Shown here piece after piece: positions 18,005-26,053 of a stretch of 64,000 nucleotides of DNA; positions within the stretch are counted from its first letter, which is position 1, and every line of letters starts with the position of its first letter. Location of the stretch: assembly GCF_900110135.1 (NCBI RefSeq), contig NZ_FOCO01000011.1, positions 1 to 64,000 of the forward strand, written 5' to 3'. Origin of the DNA: Pseudorhodobacter antarcticus. Lineage in GTDB: Bacteria; Pseudomonadota; Alphaproteobacteria; Rhodobacterales; Rhodobacteraceae. The notes beneath the pieces were generated by a model that was not told where the DNA came from, did no database searches, and saw nothing but the letters and a program-made list of their open reading frames with translations. Both the position numbers and the translations under genes were made by a program.

Positions 18005-19011
18005 GCCCAGTTACCTTTGGACATCAGGCCCAAAATTTCCAGTTGGCGCCAGTTGATGTATTTTTCAGACCATTTGCACCACATATCGGGGCTGTCGTTC
18101 ATCGCGGCTTTGTAGGCTTTGTATTCATGGCTGTTGGCGTAATGCTGGCCGCGACTCATCTCCTCCTCCGCCTTGGCGGCGAAGGTATCAAGGAATTTGG
18201 CATGCAGCAGGCAGCCGCTGGCCTTTTCCCCGCCCCATTCGTCATAGACAAGGTTAAGGCCGCGCGGCAGCAGCATATGCGTGGAGGAGGCATAGGCGTA
18301 GCGGCGGCTCCATTTGACCAAAGGCGTTTTGTTCAGCGCAGGCGCGCGTTCCGGTTTATCGGGGAAAAACATGCGGGCGCGGGGGCCACCTTGTATCCAC
18401 AGGTTGCCATATTTGGGGTTGCGCGTGATGCTGTAATTGCCGCTGTCAAACCACTGGGCAATTTCAAAAGGGTCCTGCCCTTCGCGGTAGGGTTGCGCGC
18501 CAATCGGGCCTTTGGGGTACATATCCAACAGCATCGCCGAAAACGATTTGATGGATGACGCATCCAGCCAATCGGTCAGCGCACGCAATGGGCGCGTATC
18601 GGCAAACGGATAGATGAAAAACTCATCCGGGTCGACAACCAGCGTCCAATGGTCATGGCCATAGCGCATTTGCAGCCAGTTCAGCCAATCAACCCCAAAG
18701 CGGGACCGCTTGTAGCTGTGTTTACTGTGCCAAACCGAGACATCTTTTTGATCTTGGAGATATTCAAGCGAGCCGTCATCGCTGCCATTGTCCACGATCA
18801 AGAAATGGTTGATGCCCAGGTCGCGATAATATTTCAAAAAGAAAGGCAGGCGCACGCGTTCGTTGCGCAGCGTGGAAAACAACAGGATATCGGCCTTTTT
18901 GATCGCCCTTGTGCGATTGGCAACGGCTTTCAGCTCCATCCGCTTGCGGAAGGCGCGAAACAGCCAGCGTTTGCGCGCAAGCCGAAGCCGATATCGTGAA
19001 AATATGCTCAC
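18001..19011 (-). CDS. Glycosyltransferase family 2 (Glyco_tranf_2_4 type)
   Basis: A 336-residue protein with a very basic N-terminus followed by a GT-A domain: LLFSTLRNERVRLPFFLKYY, then HFLIVDNGSDDGSLEYL and the VVDPDEFFIYP motif carrying the metal-binding DxD-like Asp-Pro-Asp. These fit the subgroup of GT2 enzymes often seen beside sulfotransferases in marine alphaproteobacteria. It overlaps the GT14 gene by 4 bases. The 62-base gap to the next upstream gene suggests either readthrough or a separate promoter. Donor and acceptor sugars cannot be predicted. Confidence 0.82.
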   Translation of the reverse strand: MSIFSRYRLRLARKRWLFRAFRKRMELKAVANRTRAIKKADILLFSTLRNERVRLPFFLKYYRDLGINHFLIVDNGSDDGSLEYLQDQKDVSVWHSKHSYKRSRFGVDWLNWLQMRYGHDHWTLVVDPDEFFIYPFADTRPLRALTDWLDASSIKSFSAMLLDMYPKGPIGAQPYREGQDPFEIAQWFDSGNYSITRNPKYGNLWIQGGPRARMFFPDKPERAPALNKTPLVKWSRRYAYASSTHMLLPRGLNLVYDEWGGEKASGCLLHAKFLDTFAAKAEEEMSRGQHYANSHEYKAYKAAMNDSPDMWCKWSEKYINWRQLEILGLMSKGNWA

Positions 19012-19073
19012 ACGTTACTTTCCATAAAGCCGTCCCACCTTTTGGCGCAGCACTGTCCACTGGCTAACCACTA

Positions 19074-20303
19074 TCAGGCAAGGTTTAACACTGTGTTGAA
19101 ATGATCCGCCCATTGCGGCAACCGCAACGCCCTCTTTTCTTGCCTGTCTTGCGCACTCTTTCCATCCGTTAGCCGGATGATTGTTTCCAACCAAGAATAA
19201 CTGTCCTCTAGGCTTGCGTAAACGGGGTAATCGCCCAATGTTTCACGATAAATTGGCAAAGGTGGCAGAATAACCGCTACACCAAGGCTTGCGGCCTCCA
19301 ACGGGGGCAGTCCGAACCCTTCGACATGGCTGGGAAACAGCAGCGCGCTGGCGTTTTGCAGCAGGCCTGCGACGTGATCATCGGGCAGGTTTGGCAGTTC
19401 AAACACGGTTTGGTCATGGCGGTGCAGGGCGTCGAGTCGCGCAAACACCGCCGCGTTTTCCCAGCCACGACGGCCCAGTATCAGCAAATCGGGGATATCG
19501 GCGCCGGGCATGGTGCGGTGCATTTGGTCCCACAGATCCAGCAAAAAGCCGTGGTTTTTGCGCGGCTCGATGGTGCCAAGGGTCACGAAATAGGGTTTGG
19601 CGCGGGGCGGCAGGGTGGTGGGGTGCAGCGCGGTTAGGCCCAAAGATGCGACAACCCCCGGCGGGATGCGACCGTGGCGGGCCAGATGGGTTTCGGTTTG
19701 GTGGCGGGTCACGGCGGCAGAATGGATCACCAGATCGGCATGGGCCGCCGTTGCAGCCAGCTTTGCGTCAAACCCCGCGATTGTGCTTGCGCGGGTATAT
19801 TCAGGATGGTCCAGCGGGATGGTATCATGAAGCAGCACGGACACTTGCGCGCCGCTGGATTTGATCGTGGCAAGGGTTTTGTGGGACAGGTTGGCGTGGC
19901 CTGTGTTCAGATATGACACCCCGCGCGGCAGATGGGCCCGCATCATGTGCCCCAAGCGGTGCGGCAGGGCACGCGCGATGGCAAGACGGCGCAGGGCAGT
20001 TTCCGCGCGCGCCAAAATGGGGTCGCGGCGCCGGGTAAGGCGCGACAGCATATCGGCAGGCGGCAGGGGGATTTGCCCCGACATTAGGCCAGAAAACGCC
20101 TGCATGCCGGGACGGCCCAACAGCAAAAACCCCATCTTGCTGCGCAACAGCGCAAAGCAGGGGCAGGGATGCGCCAACAGATGCGCCAAATAGGCAGCCT
20201 CCACCCGGTCTACCCCGGTCGGTTGCCCTTTGCCCAGCCGCGACAACAGCCGGGTCAGGTCAAGCAACCGGGCCGCAGGGGGCAGCCGGGTGGGGGCAAG
20301 CAT
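19074..20303 (-). CDS. Glycosyltransferase family 4 (group 1)
   Basis: A 409-residue GT-B enzyme. The N-terminal half is a divergent acceptor domain (LLDLTRLLSRLGKGQPTGVD). The C-terminal donor domain is clear, with FVTLGTIEPRKNHGFLLDL, LILGRRGWEN and the E-x7-E-type motif in FPSHVEGFGLPPLEAASLG. The family transfers nucleotide-activated sugars with retention. It starts 3 bases after the galU stop, so the two are coupled and a UDP-sugar donor is likely (inference). No membrane segment is visible. Confidence 0.88.
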   Translation of the reverse strand: MLAPTRLPPAARLLDLTRLLSRLGKGQPTGVDRVEAAYLAHLLAHPCPCFALLRSKMGFLLLGRPGMQAFSGLMSGQIPLPPADMLSRLTRRRDPILARAETALRRLAIARALPHRLGHMMRAHLPRGVSYLNTGHANLSHKTLATIKSSGAQVSVLLHDTIPLDHPEYTRASTIAGFDAKLAATAAHADLVIHSAAVTRHQTETHLARHGRIPPGVVASLGLTALHPTTLPPRAKPYFVTLGTIEPRKNHGFLLDLWDQMHRTMPGADIPDLLILGRRGWENAAVFARLDALHRHDQTVFELPNLPDDHVAGLLQNASALLFPSHVEGFGLPPLEAASLGVAVILPPLPIYRETLGDYPVYASLEDSYSWLETIIRLTDGKSAQDRQEKRALRLPQWADHFNTVLNLA

Positions 20304-20306
20304 GGT

Positions 20307-21203
20307 TTACTGCGCCGCCTTTTGCTGCGCGATCACGTCGTGCAGGTAGTCGCTGAATTCCGACTGCAGGTCGGGCCGGGCCAGTGCAAAGGCCACGGTG
20401 GCCTGCAAAAACCCCGCTTTAGACCCGCAATCATAGCGCTTACCACGAAAGCGATAGCCGTAAACCGCCTCTTTGCCGCCAATTTCCTGCGCGATAGCAT
20501 CGGTCAACTGGATTTCGCCACCTGCGCCCTGCTTCATCTGGTTCAGGTTGGTCAATACTTGGGGTGACAAGATATAACGCCCGATCACCGCAAGGTTTGA
20601 TGGCGCATCTTCGGCCTTTGGCTTTTCCACCATACCTTTGGCGCGCACGATCGACCCCATATCCTCGGCCACGTCCAAGACGCCGTAAGCGCTGGCCTTT
20701 TCGGGGGCGACCTCCATCGTGGCGACCATGTTGCCGCCAGTTTCGGCATATGCCTCTACCATTTGCTGCAAACAGGGTTTTTCGGCTGCGATCACGTCAT
20801 CGGGCAGCAAGACGGCAAAAGGTTCGTTGCCGATCAAGCGGCGGGCACACCAAACGGCATGGCCCAGACCCATCGGGCGGTTTTGGCGGACATAGGCGAT
20901 GGCGCCGCTGTCCATGTTGGTGTCTTTCAACACCTCCAAAAGCTCTTTTTTGCCCGCTTTGCGCAGGGTCGATTCCAGCTCTGGTGCGATGTCAAAATAA
21001 TCCTCCAACGCTGATTTTCCGCGTGAGGTGACAAAGATAAATTCCTTGATGCCCGCCGCCCGCGCTTCATCAATTGCATATTGGATCAAGGGGCGATCCA
21101 CCAAGGTCATGATTTCTTTTGGAATGGATTTCGTCGCAGGAAGAAAACGCGTTCCCATGCCTGCAACCGGAAAAACAGCCTTTGTGATTTTTTTGATCTT
21201 CAT
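20307..21203 (-). CDS. galU: UTP-glucose-1-phosphate uridylyltransferase
   Basis: GalU makes UDP-glucose, the precursor of many surface glycans. The 298-residue protein has the nucleotide-binding start VFPAVGMG-like (AVFPVAGMGTRFLPATKSIPKE with the catalytic Arg and Lys), VDRPLIQYAIDEA, and VLLPDDVIA at about 135 with the metal-binding Asp. Length matches the family. The 185 bases upstream hold no gene and presumably its promoter; no clear boxes could be assigned. It sits inside the glycan block, so its supply of UDP-glucose is probably tied to the neighbouring glycosyltransferases. Confidence 0.93.
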   Translation of the reverse strand: MKIKKITKAVFPVAGMGTRFLPATKSIPKEIMTLVDRPLIQYAIDEARAAGIKEFIFVTSRGKSALEDYFDIAPELESTLRKAGKKELLEVLKDTNMDSGAIAYVRQNRPMGLGHAVWCARRLIGNEPFAVLLPDDVIAAEKPCLQQMVEAYAETGGNMVATMEVAPEKASAYGVLDVAEDMGSIVRAKGMVEKPKAEDAPSNLAVIGRYILSPQVLTNLNQMKQGAGGEIQLTDAIAQEIGGKEAVYGYRFRGKRYDCGSKAGFLQATVAFALARPDLQSEFSDYLHDVIAQQKAAQ

Positions 21204-21388
21204 CTTGGCACACCTAACTATAGTTTAATCGAAGGAGACACTCGTTCATGCGACCTTACACCTCGGTTACAGCTATTACATCTAATTGGGGTGAAATTTT
21301 GGCAATATACTGGCGAATCGGAAACAATTGGCAATGCCGTGCCGATGACAGATCAGCCATAGCAAACAGTGTTGGAAGGTTTGATTGC

Positions 21389-22609
21389 CTACACGGGCCG
21401 GTATTTAGACAAGCGGGCCAATTCACGCTTTAGCCGTTCCGGCGCGGGCAGCCACACAAATCGCGCTGCACAGCGAAACGCCCGACCAAAACGCCCCCCG
21501 TTTTGCTGCCAATAGCCGCCATCGGTGAACTGATGCTGGTGGGCACGCACGCCGCGCGACAACATGATGACGGTGACAATTTTCCCTTCGGCCCGGGCGC
21601 GCTGTGCGGCTGCGGCCAGATCGTGGCGCTGGGCTGCGGTGCCAAACAGCACGCAACCGCTGCGCGGCCCGGTCTTTGGTAACGGGGAAAAAGGGGGCGG
21701 GGTGGCAAGGATGGGCGTGGGGGCAGAGGGCTGCGTTTGGTCCGCGGCCAGCCCTGCGTGCAAGCTTGCCAAAATGCGGTGGACATCTGCAGGTTCAATG
21801 GCGCCGCCGACCATGTGGCGGATCAAGCGCGCGCGTTGCTGCGCGATATGGCGCGGCAGTGCAGTTGCATCTGCGCCATGATTTGCAGCAAAGCGGGCAA
21901 GGCTGCGGCCAATTTCAACCAAATCACGGGGCACGCGGTCCGCCCGCCGGCGCGCCGATGCCGCAAACCCGTGATGGACCACCGCATCCGGCACCACCGC
22001 AGTCAGGTCCCCGCGCCCTGCGCCGTGCGCGGCAAGGCGCAGGTTCACGTCCGCCTCATCCAGATAAAACCTATACCCTGCGTCAAACCCGCCAATTGCC
22101 AGCAAATCTTCGCGGCGAAAGGCGCAGTTGGTGCCTTGTGTCTTTATTGCGCGGCGGGGGGTGCCGGGGTGCAAGCTGGGGGACGGCCCCGCCGCAAACG
22201 GATGGTCAAACCCATCTGCATCAACCCACGCCGCGCGCCATTGCCATGCCAGCCCCGACCGCCCCAGCACAAACCCACCCGCCGCCGTGACGCGCGGATC
22301 GGCAAAAGGCGCGACCAATCGCTGCAGCCATGTTGGTTCGGGCACAGCATCATCGTCCAAAAACGCCACCACAAGGGCTGCGGCCAGCGCCAAGCCAAGG
22401 TTGCGCGCGGCGGATATATTCGCCTCATCATAAATGACGGTTTTGATAGGATAACCAAGGGCTTGAACCGCCGCAACCGCGACGGGGTCCGCGACCACAA
22501 TCACCTCAAACGCGGGGTGATCCAGCTGTACCACCCCCGCCAGCGCCCGCATCAATGCCGCCGTACGGTGGCGGCTGACGATAATTAAACTGGCGGGGGG
22601 GGGGGTCAT
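21389..22609 (-). CDS. Glycosyltransferase family 2 with C-rich start
   Basis: A 406-residue GT2 enzyme. The N-terminal GT-A domain has SLIIVSRHRTAALMRALAG, then AARNLGLALAAALVVAFLDDDAVPE with the DDD metal site, and later GTNCAFRREDLLAIGGFDA and FYLDEADVNLRL. The last 130 residues are Pro/Ala/Arg-rich without a recognised domain. Its ATG overlaps the cysQ stop in ATGA. Directly after the start come 11 Cs in the coding strand, encoding Thr-Pro-Pro-Pro; a change in that tract would frameshift the gene at once. It shares the cysQ transcript. Confidence 0.87.
   Translation of the reverse strand: MTPPPASLIIVSRHRTAALMRALAGVVQLDHPAFEVIVVADPVAVAAVQALGYPIKTVIYDEANISAARNLGLALAAALVVAFLDDDAVPEPTWLQRLVAPFADPRVTAAGGFVLGRSGLAWQWRAAWVDADGFDHPFAAGPSPSLHPGTPRRAIKTQGTNCAFRREDLLAIGGFDAGYRFYLDEADVNLRLAAHGAGRGDLTAVVPDAVVHHGFAASARRRADRVPRDLVEIGRSLARFAANHGADATALPRHIAQQRARLIRHMVGGAIEPADVHRILASLHAGLAADQTQPSAPTPILATPPPFSPLPKTGPRSGCVLFGTAAQRHDLAAAAQRARAEGKIVTVIMLSRGVRAHQHQFTDGGYWQQNGGRFGRAFRCAARFVWLPAPERLKRELARLSKYRPV
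22595..22605 (-). repeat. 11-base homopolymer C tract at the 5' end of a glycosyltransferase gene
   Basis: The coding strand reads ATGA then 11 Cs then GCC. It is the longest G/C homopolymer I noticed in this window (others reach 7-9). Runs of this length are prone to slipped-strand mispairing. Placed within 5 codons of the start, any change not a multiple of three would truncate the protein. Whether it varies in the population cannot be judged from one sequence. Confidence 0.85.
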
Positions 22610-23400
22610 GTCTTCAGGGCAACGCCGGGGGCGTAAGCGATGAAAAACGGATTGGCCCAGCCGGGTTTGCCGTAAGCCAAAGGTTCGTGGGTTTCAAAAT
22701 GCACCACATGCCCCCCCGCCCCGCGCAACACCGCATCGCCCGCCGCCGTGTCCCATTCCATCGTGCGACCCAACCGGGGGTACAAATCCGCCTCGCCCGT
22801 AGCGACCAAGCAAAACTTCAAACTGCTGCCAGCCGATGTCATGTCGCGCACCGCATATTTGCCGATATAGGCATCCGTTGCCGCATCGCGGTGCGATTTC
22901 GACGCGACCACCATTAGGGCGGCGTTATCGGGCTGCGACACTTTGATTTCATGGCAGGGGCCAGCTTGATCTTTAAGGAAATCACCAGTCTCTTCAATTG
23001 CTTGGCCATCCGCGCGGGTGTAAAACAACCGCCCCTTTGCGGGCGCATAAACCACGCCACGCACAGGCACGCCGTTTTCAACATAGGCAATATTCACCGT
23101 AAAATCGCCGCGCCGTTGCACAAATTCCTTGGTGCCATCCAAAGGATCCACGATCAGGAATGTGCTGGCTTGCAGGCTGTGACTGTCCGCCTGCTCCTCG
23201 GTGATCAAGGTCACGTTTGGATAGGCGGCGCGCAATCCGGCGGAAATGATCGCATCTGCGGCCTCATCGGCTTCGGTAACCGGGCTTGCGTCCGATTTTG
23301 CGCGCACGTCAAAATCGGGGGCGGCATAAACCTCCATAATCTTGTCGCCAGCGTCCAAGACCAGTTTGCGCATCAGCGACACAAGGGGGGCATAGTCCAT
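22606..23400 (-). CDS. cysQ: 3'(2'),5'-bisphosphate nucleotidase CysQ
   Basis: CysQ hydrolyses 3'-phosphoadenosine 5'-phosphate (PAP) to AMP, removing the inhibitory by-product of PAPS use. The 264-residue protein has the inositol-monophosphatase fold with the metal motifs TEEQ (about 72), VDPLDGTKEFVQRRGDF (about 85-101) and EWDTAAGDAVLRGAGG (about 215). It is the first gene of the minus-strand glycan transcript. The sulfotransferase 7 kb downstream would generate PAP, which gives a metabolic reason for the linkage. It is divergent from the ABC-2 permease across a 131-base gap. Confidence 0.92.
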   Translation of the reverse strand: MDYAPLVSLMRKLVLDAGDKIMEVYAAPDFDVRAKSDASPVTEADEAADAIISAGLRAAYPNVTLITEEQADSHSLQASTFLIVDPLDGTKEFVQRRGDFTVNIAYVENGVPVRGVVYAPAKGRLFYTRADGQAIEETGDFLKDQAGPCHEIKVSQPDNAALMVVASKSHRDAATDAYIGKYAVRDMTSAGSSLKFCLVATGEADLYPRLGRTMEWDTAAGDAVLRGAGGHVVHFETHEPLAYGKPGWANPFFIAYAPGVALKT

Positions 23401-23443
23401 AATTCTCTCCGATCAGCGGGCTTTCGGCATCATTGCCTCTAAG

Positions 23444-23473
23444 TTGACATTCCTTTATCATAAGAACTTAACA
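23444..23473 (+). promoter_or_regulatory. Possible promoter for the ABC-2 permease
   Basis: In the 131-base gap between divergent genes there is an exact TTGACA at 23444-23449. About 16-18 bases later comes TTAACA/ACTTAA near 23466-23473, a weak -10 match. The box is about 60 bases upstream of the permease start. Only the -35 element is convincing. Confidence 0.35.
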
Positions 23474-23531
23474 GATCGGCAATATTTCCCGTGTATCAAG
23501 GCGGCAGCCCGAGAGCAAAGGTAGGGTAACG

Positions 23532-24353
23532 ATGTTCCAAAGCGCCCCCCGGCGAACCCCGACCCGCACCGCTTTTGGGATGCTGGAACTGGTGTTCCAT
23601 GCGTCCGTGCGAAATGTGCGCAAAAATCATGGTAATCCGGTGATTGGGTTGTTGTTGAACATTGTGCAAACCGTGATGCTGGTCGCGGTGTTTTTTCTAA
23701 TGTTCAGCCTGCTTGGCATGCGCGGTTCTGCAATCCGGGGCGACTTTTTGCTGTATGTGATGTCGGGCATTTTCATGTTCATGACGCATGTCAAATCCTT
23801 GGGTGCTGTTGCGGGCTGTGATGGACCCACATCTGCAATGATGAAACACGCGCCAATGAACACGTTTGTGGCGATCACCTCGGCGGCATTGGCGGCACTT
23901 TATACGCAGGTTTTGTCGGCCACGGTGGTTTTGTACATCTATCACGCCGCTTTTGTGCCCATCAGCATCCATGATCTGCCCGGCGCATTGGGGATGCTTA
24001 TTTTGTCGTGGAGCAGTGGGGCCGCGATTGGCACCATCGTTTTGGCGATGAAACCTTGGGCCCCCGACGCGGTGGGTATCATTTCGCAGCTGTATCAGCG
24101 CGCCAATATGATCGCGAGCGGTAAGATGTTTGTCGCCAACACCATGCCCACCCACAAACTGTCGATGTTCGATTGGAACCCGCTGTTTCACACGATTGAC
24201 CAAGGGCGCGGTTTTATTTTTCTGAATTATCACCCGCATTACAGCAATTATATGTACCCGATAAAGGTCACATTGGTGCTGTTCGTGATTGGCCTGATGT
24301 TGGAAAGCTTCACGCGCAAACACGCCTCCGTAAGCTGGGGTGCCAAGCATTAA
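23532..24353 (+). CDS. ABC-2 type polysaccharide export permease
   Basis: A 273-residue integral membrane protein resembling KpsM/Wzm-type permeases that export capsule or O-polysaccharide with an ATPase partner. Hydrophobic segments include VIGLLLNIVQTVMLVAVFFL, FLLYVMSGIFMFM, TQVLSATVVLYIYHAAF and KVTLVLFVIGLML, about six in all. The C-terminal part has FDWNPLFHTIDQGRGFIF, a motif typical of this permease group. No ATPase gene (KpsT/Wzt) lies next to it, so that partner must be elsewhere. It is divergent from cysQ. Substrate is unknown but location suggests the adjacent (possibly sulfated) glycan. Confidence 0.82.
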   Translation: MFQSAPRRTPTRTAFGMLELVFHASVRNVRKNHGNPVIGLLLNIVQTVMLVAVFFLMFSLLGMRGSAIRGDFLLYVMSGIFMFMTHVKSLGAVAGCDGPTSAMMKHAPMNTFVAITSAALAALYTQVLSATVVLYIYHAAFVPISIHDLPGALGMLILSWSSGAAIGTIVLAMKPWAPDAVGIISQLYQRANMIASGKMFVANTMPTHKLSMFDWNPLFHTIDQGRGFIFLNYHPHYSNYMYPIKVTLVLFVIGLMLESFTRKHASVSWGAKH

Positions 24354-24359
24354 CGGCGG

Positions 24360-24890
24360 TTACGTCGGGTTCGTGAACAGGTGAATTGCCAAAGCGCGCG
24401 TGCCCAAGGGGATGCCATTTGGCGCATCCCACAGCAGGTCATGGCACGCCATTAGGGTGTCGCCAAACCGCAGGTCGTCCAAGGCGAACAGGCACAAAGT
24501 GGCACCCGGGCGCGCTGCAATCGGTGTGTTTTCGATCAATTGCACATGCGGCAACGGCAAGCTGCGGTGGGTCATCACGTTGAAGTCCACCGAAACACCG
24601 GCCACATTCTGGGCGCGCAAAGCGATGTCGCCCGCAAAGGCCACAGGCTGCAACAGGTTTGCGCGCAGGTGTGCGCCCCCAGCAAGGTCAAAGCCCGGCC
24701 CCGAAATCACCGTTAAATTTCGTTCAATATCAGGGAATTGCGAAAATGGCCCCGCCTCGGCCACCGTGGCCATAGAAAACCGCCACAGCATCCGCCCACC
24801 CGCATCATGGCGCAGCATTTCTACAGTTGTCCCGCGCCCATTGGCCCAAGGCATGTCAACATAATCGGCCCGCGAAAGGTGGCGAGTCAT
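24360..24890 (-). CDS. hutD: HutD/Ves family protein
   Basis: A 176-residue cupin-like protein. MPWANGRGTTVEMLRHD and FSMATVAEAGPFSQFPDIERNLTVISG are characteristic of the HutD family, in which the N-terminal segment precedes a double-stranded beta-helix. HutD has been linked with histidine utilisation in Pseudomonas, but no other hut gene is in the window, so that role is doubtful here. Its ATG overlaps the rmuC stop by 4 bases, placing it at the end of the mutL-rmuC transcript. It converges with the ABC-2 permease, with 6 bases between stops. Confidence 0.8.
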   Translation of the reverse strand: MTRHLSRADYVDMPWANGRGTTVEMLRHDAGGRMLWRFSMATVAEAGPFSQFPDIERNLTVISGPGFDLAGGAHLRANLLQPVAFAGDIALRAQNVAGVSVDFNVMTHRSLPLPHVQLIENTPIAARPGATLCLFALDDLRFGDTLMACHDLLWDAPNGIPLGTRALAIHLFTNPT

Positions 24891-26053
24891 TGTGCAGCCC
24901 GCCCGGCGATCAAATCCGGGCTGGGGGGCAGATCGGGCGACAGATCTTCAAAATCAAAATTATCCAACCGCGCCGCGCGTTTGCCAGCGCGTTCGGCGGC
25001 GGTGCCGATGCCGTCCAAATCGGCGCGCGCTTGGTTGAAATGGGTGTTCAACCGCTCCACCCGTTCCACCACCAGCTCCACATCGCGGTGCAACAGGCGC
25101 AAGGTCGCGCGGATTGCTCCCGCCTGTTCACGCATCCGTGCATCTTTCAGCACGGCGCGCATGGTGTTCAGCGTGGCCATGCAGGTGGTTGGCGACACGA
25201 TCCACACCTTTGCGTCAAACCCGTCGCGCACCAGTTCCGGGAAATTGGCGTGCAATTCCGCATATACCGCCTCGGATGGTAGAAACATCAGCGCGCCATC
25301 GGCTGTTTCCCCCTCCAGAATATATTTCTCGGATATGGCTTTAATATGGGCGCGCACCGAAACTCGCATTTGGCGCGCCGCCTCGGCCATGTCCAGCGGG
25401 GTTTTGGCGCGGCGCAGCGCCTCATACGCCTCCAGCGGGAATTTGCTGTCGATTACGATCGGGCCGGGCGGATTGGGCAGGTGGATCAGGCAATCCGCCC
25501 TGCGCCCGTTGGATAAGGTGGCCTGCATCGTATAGGCATCGGGCGGCAGCGCCTTGTGGACAATATCATTCAGCTGGATTTCGCCAAACGCGCCGCGGGT
25601 TTGTTTGTTCGACAAAATATCCTGCAAGCCCAACACGTTGCCCGACAGTTTTTCAATATTTGCCTGCGCCTTGTCGATGGTTTCCAGCCGTTCATGCAAC
25701 GCCCCAAGGCTGCGCGCGGTGCGGGTTGATGTGCCATGCAGGCTTTCAGTCATGCCGCGCTGCACCTCCATCAACCGCTGTTCCATCAGTTGCAGCATCG
25801 CGGTTTGCGAATGAGTTTGGGTTTCGGACACATGGTGCAACCCGCCTGCCAGCCGTTCCTGCCCTTCGGATAAATGCTGCACGCGCTGGCCCAGCCACCC
25901 CATTTCGCGCATCAACGGTTCCGCCGCGCGCGCCGACTGCCCGGCCGCCCGCAGAATAAGCAGGAAAAATCCCAGCACCACCAGCGCCACACCCGCAACA
26001 ATCAGGACCAGCGGATCATTCCAAACATAGGTTTGCCCAGCGATTTCAATCAT
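24887..26053 (-). CDS. rmuC: DNA recombination protein RmuC
   Basis: RmuC limits recombination at inverted repeats and has a nuclease-like fold. The 388-residue protein has an N-terminal membrane anchor ([20 protein letters not shown], about 15-34), then a long region (about 45-135) of probable coiled coil, then the RmuC domain with [35 protein letters not shown] and [19 protein letters not shown]. Length is somewhat short of the E. coli protein but normal for alphaproteobacteria. Overlaps of 4 bases on both sides link it with mutL upstream and hutD downstream. Confidence 0.9.
   Translation of the reverse strand: MIEIAGQTYVWNDPLVLIVAGVALVVLGFFLLILRAAGQSARAAEPLMREMGWLGQRVQHLSEGQERLAGGLHHVSETQTHSQTAMLQLMEQRLMEVQRGMTESLHGTSTRTARSLGALHERLETIDKAQANIEKLSGNVLGLQDILSNKQTRGAFGEIQLNDIVHKALPPDAYTMQATLSNGRRADCLIHLPNPPGPIVIDSKFPLEAYEALRRAKTPLDMAEAARQMRVSVRAHIKAISEKYILEGETADGALMFLPSEAVYAELHANFPELVRDGFDAKVWIVSPTTCMATLNTMRAVLKDARMREQAGAIRATLRLLHRDVELVVERVERLNTHFNQARADLDGIGTAAERAGKRAARLDNFDFEDLSPDLPPSPDLIAGRAAQ

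Noticed and set aside
21204-21388. Promoter boxes upstream of galU
   Set aside because: TATATT and TTG-containing elements exist on the minus strand but with spacings of 12 or 19 bases; too weak to call.
24360-24890. hutD as evidence of a histidine-utilisation operon
   Set aside because: No other hut gene is present; the gene is coupled with rmuC and mutL instead.
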